Assembly: GCA_934045905.1 (NCBI GenBank)
Contig: OW203765.1
Location: 16,059,409-16,123,408, forward strand
Reading direction: 5' to 3'
From: Leuctra nigra
Lineage: Eukaryota; Arthropoda; Insecta; Plecoptera; Leuctridae
DNA: 64,000 nt
This document shows, in pieces, positions 58,801 through 61,686 of this stretch (within the stretch, counting starts at the first letter, position 1; every line of letters starts with the position of its first letter). The position numbers were made by a program, and so were the translations under genes. Under the pieces are notes generated by a model that saw only the letters and a list, made by a program, of their open reading frames with translations, made no database searches and was not told the origin of the DNA.

Positions 58801-59015
58801 TTTTCCTTTCCATGGTTTTAAGCTGATCTCCATTCATAAATATTTATTTGTGCATACGTCCAACAGATTTGTCAATTCATGGTATAATCATCCCAGCCAG
58901 CCTAGCTCAACTTTTAAAAATGTTACTTACGTAAACTTGTGGATTTGCCTCCCAATGCACTTGTCACTTCATTAGCCAAACAGAAACAAACCAACGCCAG
59001 TGCTGCAATCTTCAT
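10535..59015 (-). CDS. Takeout-like / JHBP-family protein 2 with 45.8-kb intron 1
   Basis: Exons 2-5 are at 13064-13147, 11864-12011, 11331-11467 and 10535-10836. No exon 1 is found between 13148 and 28600, and the only exon 1 of the family on this strand that is not already used is at 58931-59015 (MKIAALALVCFCLANEV). Phases match, giving 251 codons with a signal peptide, the SCPPGDDEC pair, GLPSIGAVPMDPL and the C-terminal takeout motif. The intron would contain VWC genes A and B on the opposite strand and the nested retrotransposons. One acceptor has moved 3 nt (exon 4) without breaking the frame. Same ligand-carrier family as takeout 1. Exons 2-5 are certain; the link to exon 1 is inferred from order, phase and uniqueness. 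Confidence 0.7.
11018..11232. mobile_element. TIR MITE (CATAAAACGGTATTTGA ends), copy 1
   Basis: The left end CATAAAACGGTATTTGA is mirrored by 'tcaaataccgctttatg' on the right. The same ends occur at 41466-41675. Intron 4 of takeout 2. Confidence 0.6.
11331..11467 (-). CDS. Takeout 2 exon 4 (shifted acceptor)
   Basis: 137 nt, three fewer than its paralogues. The upstream AG of the tandem acceptor has mutated (AAGGAG in takeout 1 and 3, AATGAG here), leaving only GAG, which removes one codon and keeps the frame (ELGDKNYRLEMKGK). Confidence 0.85.
11864..12011 (-). CDS. Takeout 2 exon 3
   Basis: 148 nt, same phases as takeout 1; protein sequence GLPSIGAVPMDPL to VEMYQV is unchanged from takeout 1. 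Confidence 0.9.
12075..12530. repeat. Dispersed repeat, partner at 40392-40810
   Basis: About 440 bp align almost continuously with 40392-40810, from 'gggaccatcatattt' to 'ttgccatggtgatacggtcttct'. No terminal structure or coding potential recognised. Lies in takeout 2 intron 2. Confidence 0.75.
12571..13048. mobile_element. TIR element abutting a splice donor
   Basis: Terminal inverted repeats of about 55 bp (AAGAGACTAGACCTACACTT... and complement), each including the C/G-rich 'ccccaccactgggaagagcgtcaa'. TA on both flanks. It ends 15 nt from takeout 2 exon 2. The interior has no ORF of interest. Confidence 0.75.
13064..13147 (-). CDS. Takeout 2 exon 2
   Basis: 84 nt, codes AGFTSCPPGDDECLKKAI; acceptor TTTCAG, donor GTGAGT. 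A TIR element (12571-13048) ends 15 nt from its donor. Confidence 0.9.
13184..14472. mobile_element. Two Helitron-like copies with ends facing outwards
   Basis: An inverted shared terminus (AGGAAAACGCTCAGTG...) lies at 13184-13220 and a forward one at 14434-14472. Between them is repeat-family sequence such as 'ctctgtgtgttttttttt' and 'accgattgaccaatcgagatgaaattttg', the same 5' module seen at 44400-44470. Includes a 19-base G run at 13800. Confidence 0.45.
13244..14833. repeat. 60-bp inverted repeat pair (13244-13304 / 14771-14833)
   Basis: The text 'acgaggagctagggagagaa' to 'ttcaacattg' at the left is found complemented at the right. The spacer is about 1.46 kb and contains the Helitron-like termini, so an older TIR element may have been invaded. 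Confidence 0.65.
15063..15371. mobile_element. Isolated hairpin core of the hairpin-element family
   Basis: Inverted arms (GCACTGAAAAGTAGTGATAT... and complement) with the inner CTTGGCGTATCG/CGATGCGCCAAG pair. The left outer edge is missing; the right one ends TTTTTTATGGG. No arm with ETS/CRE clusters attached. Confidence 0.65.
15504..17354 (-). mobile_element. Hairpin element copy 2 (complete, reverse orientation)
   Basis: Starts CCCCATAAAAAACACTTCG, passes through a ~400-bp hairpin to 15900, then an arm of ~1.45 kb, and ends in GTGGAGCGATCGCTCCAC then TAG. The flanks are AT on both sides. The arm carries TGACGTCA at about 16254, 16519 and 16914, with TTCCGG next to each, and ATGGCGGC at about 16399, 16662 and 16936. 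Non-coding. Inside takeout 2 intron 1. Confidence 0.75.
17725..18000 (-). mobile_element. tRNA-derived SINE, copy 2
   Basis: Same body and tail as 9905-10196 ('ggggcttaacgtcgcactgttctgcagcgaggctaatggcgacgga' region on the plus strand). Its B box is slightly decayed (GGTTCAATTCC). Preceded by a short (TA)n at 17712. Confidence 0.75.
18001..18416. other. 5' flank of the Ser/Thr-rich ORF
   Basis: Contains small direct repeats (ctgttccgtacctgtt, 17996-18055) and no recognisable exon. A short frame from about 18333 (MNRLSEPYRKHKAQ) overlaps upstream of the ORF but stops before it. Confidence 0.35.
18417..18835 (+). pseudogene. Ser/Thr/Pro-rich ORF of unknown function, 5' part
   Basis: Starts at an ATG preceded by an in-frame TAA at 18399 (MMLNLDKSKRAKRFF). 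It contains two copies of a ~37-residue repeat built on QPATSD..S.ATYETVCSMD. The frame runs to ATACC at 18831-18835, where a Ty3-like LTR begins. The same five bases follow the other end of the LTR element at 25463-25467 and the frame continues, so before insertion this and 25468-27064 formed one open frame of 671 codons. I do not recognise the protein. Confidence 0.6.
18856..20901 (-). pseudogene. Truncated Gag-Pol of the Ty3/gypsy-like element
   Basis: 681 codons. Gag occupies roughly residues 1-300 with a CCHC zinc knuckle and a second cysteine cluster near 222-257 (CFRCGSTGHFYQDKTC), then a charged DR/YDDRR-rich linker. The aspartic protease is near 370-400 (MIDSGAS). RT starts near 545 (PWVSPLVLNTKKSGDLRPCVD) and runs to YIDD at about 677, then stops. 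Resembles the K02A2.6-like/Mag group of Ty3/gypsy. Short in-frame duplications occur in Gag (VAAGTSAPT) and before RT (AHGGST). The enzyme is incomplete and cannot support transposition. Confidence 0.85.
21059..21904 (+). CDS. LINE ORF1 protein
   Basis: 281 codons from ATG at 21059 (MTGKGKGKPNTRS); the frame is open a few codons upstream without an ATG. Low-complexity basic N-terminus, a predicted coiled coil at about residues 60-140 (heptad-like LLAENKLQTSQISKLITEI), then the domain beginning NLEVSGVPEVQGED found in ORF1 proteins of CR1/Jockey-like elements and related to the baculovirus FP C-terminal fold. Expected role is RNA binding and chaperone activity in the retrotransposition particle. 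The frame looks intact. Confidence 0.75.
   Translation: MTGKGKGKPNTRSNSVGDQSDLTPPVHNSASSPVMDSHGLDDIDSLNITVEPNVDSISNAVRIILKTMREVTRSMQYQAKTHDELLAENKLQTSQISKLITEITSYKKENSELKVANEDLKMKVKDLEQYNKNYNLEVSGVPEVQGEDCYVVVSRITAALGHPVAPGNIEYCHRLKRNHRKPDAPAPIIAKLYSRRTKDSLLAAKKQKKDLTASDIGLGGTQQKIYVNEHLSQYNKNLFWLARKSKSIGYKYVWARNGKIFIRKDENSVPIQIMKPSDVPT
21953..22780 (+). pseudogene. LINE ORF2, endonuclease part (ends at premature TAA)
   Basis: Exonuclease-endonuclease-phosphatase fold: VHLNIRSLKRNFDEF at the start, then ...VLSEVNIK, RRGGGVIVYVKEGT, FVGDINLDLL and the SDHYVIML end with the catalytic SDH. It nicks target DNA for target-primed reverse transcription. A single in-frame TAA at 22778-22780 separates it from the RT part, and the reading frame is otherwise continuous (QKIKRELENVEWEYM between the two). 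Confidence 0.85.
22823..24907 (+). pseudogene. LINE ORF2, reverse transcriptase part
   Basis: Follows the stop at 22778 in the same frame, so it is the downstream part of one ORF2 and not a separate gene. Contains the RT blocks: RPIYKNGDHKIFNNYRPIS, FIDFTKAFDTL, GVPQGSNLGPLLYLIYVNDM, YADDTALV (catalytic pair) and LGVTID, followed by the C-terminal region with IRYAILAWG. All catalytic residues visible here are kept, so the copy is young, but the stop makes it presumably inactive. Confidence 0.85.
25299..25462 (-). repeat. Complete LTR of the Ty3/gypsy-like element
   Basis: 164 bp with TG...CA ends inside a 6-bp inverted repeat TGTAGT/ACTACA. Contains AATAAA near its 3' end on the minus strand. 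The partner LTR at 18836-18860 is reduced to its last ~25 bp. Confidence 0.85.
25463..27064 (+). pseudogene. Ser/Thr/Pro-rich ORF of unknown function, 3' part
   Basis: Continues the frame broken at 18835: the repeat PSSVSGSVTPEVGQPAT resumes at once. Then come a basic segment (PAKKRTMKQNVP, RKYTKKERSQIIRDLK), three to four repeats of EKIISSAHSVAGSSFETST, an acidic Ser-rich stretch, and about four repeats of the type LKNVGFVVP preceded by SEPP/SESP and followed by VEEDLSTVHEDVSST. No transmembrane segment or enzyme motif is visible; it looks like an intrinsically disordered repeat protein. Stop TGA at 27062-27064 and AATAAA about 85 nt later. A retrogene, a young orphan gene or a captured fragment are all possible. 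Confidence 0.6.
27147..27152 (+). promoter_or_regulatory. Polyadenylation signal after the Ser/Thr-rich ORF
   Basis: AATAAA followed within 20 nt by a TTGTTCG/T-rich element, 83 nt past the stop codon. Confidence 0.5.
27153..28151. other. Upstream region of gene A, no gene seen
   Basis: AT-rich sequence with the 'gtgacgctcgctactctcgctta' Helitron-like 5' module (inverted) near 27340. The last part (about 28090-28140, gataataatatcagttataaac) is shared with the region before gene B at 45448, so it belongs to the duplicated block. Confidence 0.4.
28152..28358. mobile_element. TA-flanked MITE in the gene A upstream region
   Basis: 31-bp terminal inverted repeats (CACTCGGCCAAACAAAACTT... / complement, two mismatches) with TA on each side. 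The corresponding DNA before gene B lacks it, so it inserted after the duplication. Confidence 0.75.
28632..28824 (+). CDS. Gene A exon 1 (signal peptide)
   Basis: Codes residues 1-64 plus one base; signal peptide then a Pro/Asn-rich linker (DDSTPGIYNGGFVPLDW). Donor CCCG|GTAAGT. The frame is open upstream to 28497, but only this ATG gives a signal peptide. Confidence 0.85.
28632..44889 (+). CDS. Gene A: secreted multi-VWC-domain cysteine-rich protein (8 exons)
   Basis: Exons 28632-28824, 30605-30721, 31659-31785, 36320-36420, 37730-37846, 40046-40174, 41876-41920 and 44705-44889 join in phase into 337 codons. Residues 1-18 are a signal peptide (MLIYFGIFFAVAIS). Exon 2 adds four cysteines. 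Exons 3-4 form one VWC/SVWC-like unit ending KKCC; exons 5-6 form a canonical eight-cysteine one (CQVCLC ... WCKTPKC ... VCC); exon 8 starts a third (CYLCGC) that ends without the final CC pair. VWC proteins are extracellular; single-domain forms in arthropods respond to nutrition and infection, but this multi-domain protein's role is unknown. Lies wholly inside the inferred intron 1 of takeout 2, antisense. Start chosen for the signal peptide and conservation with gene B. Confidence 0.85.
28866..29905 (-). mobile_element. Helitron-like element H3 (reverse), gene A intron 1
   Basis: The shared terminus is read on the minus strand at 28866-28903 (ends CTGG before T, still matching CTRR|T). The other end is GAGCGAGCGACTCC at about 29890. 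The interior matches H4 at 38654-39648 (cctaaagcaaatcagattcagttgca). Confidence 0.5.
30005..30162. mobile_element. Harbinger-like MITE with TAA duplication
   Basis: AGCCCCATTTACACGGTGCA ends, arms of about 70 bp that fold back almost perfectly, flanked by TAA on both sides (30002-30004 and 30163-30165). TWA targets are typical of PIF/Harbinger. Confidence 0.75.
30199..30239 (+). mobile_element. Helitron-like terminus (older than the A/B duplication)
   Basis: GCTCGCTTATCAACGCGTTA... ending CCTATAG. A matching terminus is at 46557-46592 in gene B intron 1, so this insertion predates the duplication. Confidence 0.5.
30605..30721 (+). CDS. Gene A exon 2 (single-copy parent of the gene B array)
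   Basis: 117 nt, phase 1 in and out; codes PNNTCQSSV to PMSFDCA with four cysteines. Acceptor TTGATCAG, donor GCAA|GTGAGT. Its last 86 nt plus donor edge are the source of the 91-bp unit repeated in gene B. Confidence 0.85.
30750..30947. mobile_element. Near-perfect palindromic MITE, 28 nt after the exon 2 donor
   Basis: GCTGGCTTTCCATG... with arms of about 85 bp complementary to each other; includes CACGTG in each arm. Absent after the gene B array. A transcript through gene A would form a strong hairpin here. Confidence 0.8.
31659..31785 (+). CDS. Gene A exon 3
   Basis: 127 nt, phase 1 in and 2 out. Codes TQCQYNGKTYAVGAKVPDD to NIVCAM, the first half of VWC unit 1. Acceptor TACAG, donor CAA|GTGAGT. 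Confidence 0.85.
32135..34473 (+). mobile_element. Hairpin element copy 3 (CTAG-arm-hairpin)
   Basis: Starts CTAGTGGAGCG (32135). The arm holds five perfect CCGGAAGTGACGTCA sites (about 32571, 32693, 32834, 32992 and 33144), two preceded by GCCGCCATT. The end hairpin has arms at about 33350-33585 and 34255-34473 around a 670-bp AT-rich loop. Flanks read AT on both sides. In gene A intron 3; gene B lacks it. Confidence 0.75.
34500..35420 (-). mobile_element. Hairpin element fragment (core half plus arm)
   Basis: Degraded core (acttggcgcaacgtg ... gccttggccc) followed by an arm with CAAAATGGCGGC at 35027 and 35296 and TGACGTCA at 35278. The terminal CTAG palindrome is missing. Lies directly after copy 3. 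Confidence 0.6.
35446..35588. mobile_element. Small palindromic MITE (TTCCTGAAAAAAGTG ends)
   Basis: 'attcctgaaaaaagtgagag' on the left is mirrored by 'cccacttttttcaggaat' on the right, with ~45-bp imperfect arms. Confidence 0.65.
35887..36190. mobile_element. Palindromic MITE, TTAA family 1, copy 2
   Basis: GACGGCTGGGTAGTGAGTTT ends with exact complement and TTAA on both flanks (35883-35886, 36191-36194). Same family as 4584-4966. Gene A intron 3; absent from gene B. Confidence 0.8.
36320..36420 (+). CDS. Gene A exon 4 (two in-frame acceptors)
   Basis: 101 nt, codes LAYKRTTCPIV to KKCCSTGTRS. Acceptor CCCAG at 36319 is chosen because gene B keeps it; the alternative AG at 36310 would add three codons in frame, but its gene B counterpart is out of frame. 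Confidence 0.75.
36595..36780 (+). pseudogene. Possible 5' fragment of a THAP-domain gene
   Basis: A locally GC-rich stretch with CACGTG precedes ATG at 36716, which opens MATKCVVSGCNISTKVP and then stops. A short protein beginning M..KCVV.GCN is how many THAP domains begin, but only 17 codons are present. Lies in gene A intron 4. Could be coincidence. Confidence 0.25.
37730..37846 (+). CDS. Gene A exon 5
   Basis: 117 nt, phase 1 in and out; codes FKCIYNKKEYPLGAQ to CQVCLCQKGFDG. Acceptor TTTCAG, donor GATG|GTAAAA. Confidence 0.85.
37953..38045. mobile_element. Fragment of the CCGGGTGGCGCAAAA element
   Basis: 'taccgggtggcgcaaaagatcccc' and 'gagagggcactat' match the TIR of 54808-57023. Another piece related to that element's interior is at 39655-39745 (ttctgaaatgtttacc ... 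acataccaaaat). Confidence 0.5.
38180..38530. other. GC-rich insert of unknown origin, gene A intron 5
   Basis: Markedly richer in G+C than its surroundings ('gggctccgacccggggatcttccc'). No family recognised and no convincing ORF. Gene B intron 5 has nothing similar, so it is probably a retroposon. Confidence 0.35.
38654..39648 (-). mobile_element. Helitron-like element H4 (reverse), gene A intron 5
   Basis: Begins AGGAAAACGCTCCGTG (shared terminus inverted, 'CTAG' then T outside) and ends with GAGACGCTCGCTTCGCTCGC at about 39620-39640. Related inside to H3. Confidence 0.55.
40046..40174 (+). CDS. Gene A exon 6
   Basis: 129 nt; codes TLRAPWCKTPKCGYELD to GVCCAFTWTK, completing VWC unit 2. 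Acceptor TTCCAG, donor AAAC|GTAAGT. Confidence 0.85.
40392..40810. repeat. Dispersed repeat, partner of 12075-12530
   Basis: Aligns almost throughout with the copy in takeout 2 intron 2; here in gene A intron 6. Gene B intron 6 lacks it. Confidence 0.75.
41030..41391 (+). mobile_element. Two Helitron-like termini in gene A intron 6
   Basis: GCTCGCTCATCAACGCGTTA...CCTAG at 41040-41079, before T, and a worn copy (atcaacgagttacacagagctttttcc) at 41360-41391. The second has a counterpart near 54670-54705 in gene B. Confidence 0.45.
41466..41675. mobile_element. TIR MITE, copy 2 (partner of 11018-11232)
   Basis: 'tactcaacaaatcataaaacggtatttga' left; 'attatttgttgagtgta' right. Gene B lacks it at the aligned site (about 54775). 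Confidence 0.6.
41876..41920 (+). CDS. Gene A exon 7 (45-nt mini-exon)
   Basis: Codes 15 residues (TGAEMLLPNPMNND). Acceptor TTCACAG, donor GACG|GTAAAT. Conserved in length and frame in gene B. Confidence 0.8.
42619..43115. repeat. Long G and C homopolymer runs, gene A intron 7
   Basis: 19 G at 42619-42637 and 21 C at 43095-43115. Such runs also occur at 5378 (13 G), 6539 (15 G) and 13800 (19 G). Confidence 0.8.
44228..44345. repeat. GGAACC minisatellite, gene A copy
   Basis: Irregular tandem hexamer (ggaaccggaacaggaaccgg). The same minisatellite lies at 57760-57845 in gene B intron 7, so it was present before the duplication. Confidence 0.75.
44353..44640 (+). mobile_element. 5' part of a Helitron-like element
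   Basis: Starts ATTGAGCGAGCGTAACGAGC and continues 'cggtactcttatggcacttt', the usual 5' module, but no 3' terminus precedes exon 8 of gene A. Confidence 0.45.
44705..44889 (+). CDS. Gene A exon 8 (terminal)
   Basis: 185 nt ending TAA. Codes KTVCMYGKKKVKFGDG to SAALAQIMTNAGK, with CYLCGC core. Acceptor TTTCCAG. Confidence 0.85.
45070..45075 (+). promoter_or_regulatory. Polyadenylation signal of gene A
   Basis: AATAAA about 180 nt after the stop codon. The aligned position after gene B reads AATAAT because of a small deletion (about 58748). Confidence 0.45.
45871..46062 (+). pseudogene. Gene B exon 1 (1-nt deletion)
   Basis: 192 nt against 193 in gene A. The signal peptide and first ~46 codons are in frame (MLIYFGIFFAVAIF); after the missing G the frame reads HTIYRLMYYRIY and leaves in phase 0, not 1. 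Donor GTAAGT intact. Confidence 0.8.
46114..46592. mobile_element. Helitron-like ends, gene B intron 1
   Basis: An inverted, worn terminus at 46114-46150 (tggaaaacgcttattttaacgcg) and a forward one at 46557-46592. These match 28866-28903 and 30199-30239 in gene A, so both insertions are older than the duplication. Confidence 0.5.
46962..47556 (+). mobile_element. Helitron-like element H5 with a dated empty site
   Basis: 595 bp from GTGCGAGCGACTTC to GAGCGTTTTCCTAG. Gene A at 30530-30555 has the uninterrupted site (tgcatttgTTatagtttgaag); here TT lies on both sides (46960-46961 and 47557-47558). So the ends are defined to within two bases and the insertion is younger than the A/B duplication. 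Related to the copy at 1-1762. Confidence 0.65.
47650..50132 (+). pseudogene. Gene B exon 2, expanded
   Basis: Acceptor TTGATCAG at 47642-47649 and donor GCAA|GTGAGT at 50133 match gene A exon 2. The 117-nt exon has become 2483 nt by 26 extra 91-nt units. Units 1 and 2 also carry TAG in one frame (actcctagc). Confidence 0.8.
47681..50137 (+). repeat. 27 x 91-bp tandem array derived from a coding exon
   Basis: Units begin TGTGATACGTCTGTACATCG at 47681 and every 91 bases after, the last at 50047. Variants are confined to a few sites: actcctagc (units 1-2), acaccgagc (3, 5, 9, 13, 16, 25-27), attccaagc (17, 21, 23), actccaagc elsewhere; and catac/cattc/cctac near the end. The unit joins GCAAGTG, the donor edge, to the exon interior after another GTG. 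Overlapping 65- and 87-codon frames on both strands are by-products of the periodicity. Confidence 0.95.
50257..51574 (-). mobile_element. Hairpin element copy 4 (hairpin-arm-CTAG)
   Basis: Starts CCCCATAAAAAAACACTCCG, hairpin to about 50660, arm with TGACGTCA at 50994 and CAAAATGGCGGC at 51136, ends GTGGAGCGACCGCTCCAC then TAG. In gene B intron 2, 125 bp after the tandem array; gene A intron 2 lacks it. Confidence 0.75.
51651..51778. mobile_element. Small MITE (GATTCACAAAA ends)
   Basis: 'ggattcacaaaatgtattatct' at the left and 'gatattattttttgtgaatctggcccca' at the right form imperfect inverted ends around AT-rich sequence. Confidence 0.6.
52022..52148 (+). CDS. Gene B exon 3
   Basis: 127 nt; same protein as gene A except Q to K and D to N; six of eight base differences are silent. 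Acceptor TTCAG, donor GTGAGT. Confidence 0.8.
52205..52545. mobile_element. GC-rich retroposon-like insert, gene B intron 3
   Basis: Far more GC-rich than its surroundings ('gggccctcgggccggcctcc'), bounded by sequence shared with gene A intron 3 on the left (gtgagtacacgaacaaaag). Ends 'gacgtgccattaaacagg'. No family recognised. Confidence 0.45.
52639..52739 (+). CDS. Gene B exon 4
   Basis: 101 nt, codes LTYKRTTCPIV to KKCCSTGTRS. Only the CCCAG acceptor keeps the frame here, because two bases of the upstream AGAG are missing. Confidence 0.75.
53075..53191 (+). CDS. Gene B exon 5 (GC donor)
   Basis: 117 nt, codes FKCTYNKKEYPLGAQ to CQVCLCQKGFDG. The donor is GATG|GCGAAA against GATG|GTAAAA in gene A; GC donors exist but this context is weak. 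Read-through would stop eight codons later. Confidence 0.75.
53873..54001 (+). CDS. Gene B exon 6
   Basis: 129 nt, codes TLRAPWCQTTKCGYELD to GVCCAFTWTK, cysteines kept. Donor GTAAGT. Confidence 0.8.
54218..54510 (+). mobile_element. 5S-type SINE-like insert, gene B intron 6
   Basis: Contains GGATGGGTGACC (54279-54290), the C-box core of 5S rRNA promoters, followed by a non-5S body and 'gatgggacgttaagccgttgg'. The 5S-like part is only ~60 bp, so this is a SINE3-style retroposon, not a 5S gene. Confidence 0.55.
54808..57023. mobile_element. TIR element with four 458-bp internal repeats
   Basis: Ends TACCGGGTGGCGCAAAA and complement, ~50-bp TIRs continuing 'tgagaggtcactatatcgaaac', with TA duplicated on both sides. 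Internal units start at 54871, 55329, 55787 and 56245, exactly 458 bp apart and almost identical. Each unit contains its own inverted pair (cttgaagttgagc / gctcaacttcaag). No transposase frame. In gene B intron 6 only. Confidence 0.85.
57183..57227 (+). CDS. Gene B exon 7 (mini-exon)
   Basis: 45 nt, codes TGAEVLLPNPMNND. Acceptor CATAG, donor GTAAAT. Confidence 0.8.
57760..57845. repeat. GGAACC minisatellite, gene B copy
   Basis: Counterpart of 44228-44345. The EPEQEPEQ frame it gives is an artefact of the repeat. Confidence 0.7.
58012..58150. mobile_element. Small MITE (TTTCAATACTCTG ends)
   Basis: 'aggggcggtctttcaatactctg' and 'cagagtattgaaaaacggccct' are inverted ends ~23 bp long. Gene B intron 7. 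Confidence 0.65.
58345..58529 (+). CDS. Gene B exon 8 (terminal)
   Basis: 185 nt ending TGA (TAA in gene A). Codes KTICMHGKKKVKFGDG to AQIMTNAGK; all cysteines kept. Only ~400 bp separate it from the takeout exon on the other strand. Confidence 0.8.
58931..59015 (-). CDS. Takeout exon 1, assigned to takeout 2
   Basis: 85 nt with ATG at 59015, signal peptide MKIAALALVCFCLA and C|GTAAGT donor. Preceded by the conserved TATA block. Takeout 3 lies upstream with its own first exon beyond 64000, so by order this exon belongs with 13147-10535. It could instead be an orphan. Confidence 0.75.
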
Positions 59016-59057
59016 TCTTGCAGCAATACTAAAATTAGCCATCCCAACTGCACAATA

Positions 59058-59063
59058 CTTATA
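59058..59063 (-). promoter_or_regulatory. TATA box of takeout 2 first exon
   Basis: TATAAG on the minus strand, 43 nt before the ATG, in the same context as at 7856-7861. Confidence 0.65.
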
Positions 59064-59544
59064 CCTATACAGGAAATGCATGGTTTAATAATTAAGTTCT
59101 ACATTAATACACATACAACTTTAAATATGTAAATAAAAAATGCGTGCATTTAGAGAGTAAACAGAGCATATCTTATGCAAACAATCAACTTAGTACAATT
59201 AGATGAAGATAATGATGATAAATAGATATAAATATGGCATATTGGCGTCACTTGAAAATTATTTAATTCATTATTTATGTGATGGTTAACATCGCACCTT
59301 TCTACAACTAGTGTAATAGTTACGGCAGGATAATGATAAAGTAAATAATTAGGAATAGGTTGTACAGCCGCCTCTTTATATTGTGATAAAAGCCAGCAAC
59401 AAAACTAGTGATGCACATCACCCCTCTGTATACAAATATTAATCAATCTAGGCAACTTATACTATACCTCTGTGTACGACTGGTAGTTGCGATAGGGGGT
59501 AAGTTTTATTACAACATAATGAGTTGACTACGTACTCTTGAAGT

Positions 59545-59715
59545 CAGCCGGTCGTGGCCTATTCTATTATTATTGTGGAACCTTCCCATCATTTGCCTCT
59601 CGACTGCGGGAATCCACGTAAATAGCTGTCAGGAAGAGCAGCAGCGGGAATCGAACACGGGGCATCCAGAGAGCAGGTCTACAGCGTAACTGCCTGAGCC
59701 AACTTGCTCTGAGCT
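59545..59715 (-). mobile_element. tRNA-derived SINE, copy 3
   Basis: Minus-strand head AGTTGGCTCAGGCAGTTACGC, B-box-like GTTCGATTCC at about 59646-59656 and the 'ggccacgacc' body. Confidence 0.65.
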
Positions 59716-60801
59716 GTTTTGTTGGAAAGGGACAATGGTGAATAATCTTAAATCTAAAGTTACACACCAATAAGGTATATTGGTAGGTATATGGTATAAA
59801 CCAATATGGTTTATATTTGGGTACAATACAGAAAATTAATTTGTTTTGTCATTGTTATATTTTTGTCATTGTTGGTTTAACAATGGAATAATTGTATTGA
59901 TAACCTAGATATAAAATTCCATACTAATTTTTTTAGTTAAAATCTCAATTATTTATTTAATATAATATCGTTTTTGACTGGCCGCATTCGTGCTGCACTA
60001 TGGGTTGCACTGAAATGATGTCACCATACAAAACTCAATGCAAATTTCAAACCAAGAATGCAAACCTATTGCGGCCATAAACGCCATAAGAAGCATGACA
60101 AATTGAAGCAAAATTGAAATTGGCAAAATTGAATTTTTTTCATTCACAAGAAACGATTTTTTAACAATTTGGAAATTCGAAGACCGGAAAATATAAAAAA
60201 TCTGTTAAAGAAATCAATTTTCATTTTATTACACTGCTGGCCGATATCAATTTAGCTGTGAAGATCAATATCAACACATTAGGTACAGGCAATCTGCCCA
60301 AAGGTGGCCTAGAATTTTGAATTTTATCTTAGTAATGGTCGTGGAGTAAAATACAGTTATGATGAGATATCAATCTTCAAAGTCTCAGTAGAACCAAAGA
60401 TAGTTAAGACGTAGCACTTTAGTTTACCATCATAAAAAAATCATGAAAATCATAAAAATAAAAATCATACAAATTGTGGATGAGATTTGGGGTTTAATAA
60501 TCTGAAATAAACACACCCATCGAATAAAAATCGTATTAATATGAGCTTCTTTTGGTTTCATAAACTTTTACCGATTTTTAGTATTGTAATGTACCCCATA
60601 ATTTTCTTATCTGTAATGGGGTCTGGCATATTTCTAAAAACCAACCAATCAAAATTGCAAAGAACAGATCAAAAGTGACTGCGATTTATACAATGGGTAG
60701 GTATGAAACTAATAGGTCAGTTTATGTATAACACACTGTTTTATTGTCTTGTTTAAAAAACACTTCCCATGAGCAAACTCGAGGGCGGATAACTTCCTTA
60801 A
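59716..60801. other. Intergenic DNA between takeout 2 exon 1 and takeout 3
   Basis: AT-rich, no exon pattern on either strand. Nothing recognised beyond short direct repeats. Confidence 0.4.
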
Positions 60802-61188
60802 GAGGCAAACGGAAGCGAACGGGAATCGCACGGTTCGTCAGAGCGTTTTTTTTTAAAATTTTGTCTTCCTATTAAATAATTTAAAAAAAATCAGATAGTG
60901 ATGACCCATAACAGCCCAATATAATAAATAATGCCGCACACTGGAGTTCATAATGACCTCTGGTACGACCTCAAAGTGTTAAATACGATATTTTTAGTAA
61001 AATAATCGTATTTAACACTTTGAGGTCGCACCAGAGCTTATAAAGTACTCCAGTGTGCGGCATTATTTAGTAAATTGGGCTGTTATGGGTCGTTACTATC
61101 TGATTTTTTTAAATTATTTAATAGGAAGACAAAATTTAAAAAAACGCACTGATGAACCGTGCTATTCCCGTTCGCTTCCGTTTGCCTC
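60802..61188. mobile_element. Palindromic MITE, TTAA family 2
   Basis: GAGGCAAACGGAAGCGAACG ends with complement; arms of about 185 bp nearly match over their whole length; TTAA on both flanks (60798-60801, 61189-61192). The TTAA target suggests mobilisation by a piggyBac-type transposase. Confidence 0.8.
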
Positions 61189-61375
61189 TTAATACCGCCA
61201 GACCCAAACGCTGAGAAAATAGTCGATTTCTTTTCACTTATATCAAAGAAATTAACAGTGATTACGTCAATGTCGATTATATTGTCTTCTTAGAAGAATT
61301 CTATAAAATCGATTCCCTGAAAACTATTCACCCCGCAACTAAAATAATACCATCACAGAATCAAATATACTGTTA

Positions 61376-61686
61376 TTATGCCAACTTCCTGGGATGCATT
61401 CGTCTGTAGGGAACTTTGTCATAGATCTTCCTGACAACATCCAGAAGCACCTTCCCGATTGTGTTCCCGGCCAGAGGATTCGTTTCCCGTTCGAGGAGCG
61501 TCCAGTTGTCGTTGAGGATCTTGTTCATGGCGTATCCGAGGACCCGGTTTCCGTTGAAGAGGTTGCTGAAGTCCAGGTAGAACCTCGACGTCCTGTACTT
61601 GTAGACGACGTCGTCGACGCTGACGTACTCGACGTCCTTCTTGGAGACGACGTGGCCGGTGATGACGACGTTGATGTCTACGTCGG
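61376..61686 (-). CDS. Takeout 3 exon 5 (stop-loss extension)
   Basis: 311 nt, nine more than the paralogues because TAG became AAG; new stop TAA at 61376. Acceptor CCACAG. Confidence 0.85.
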
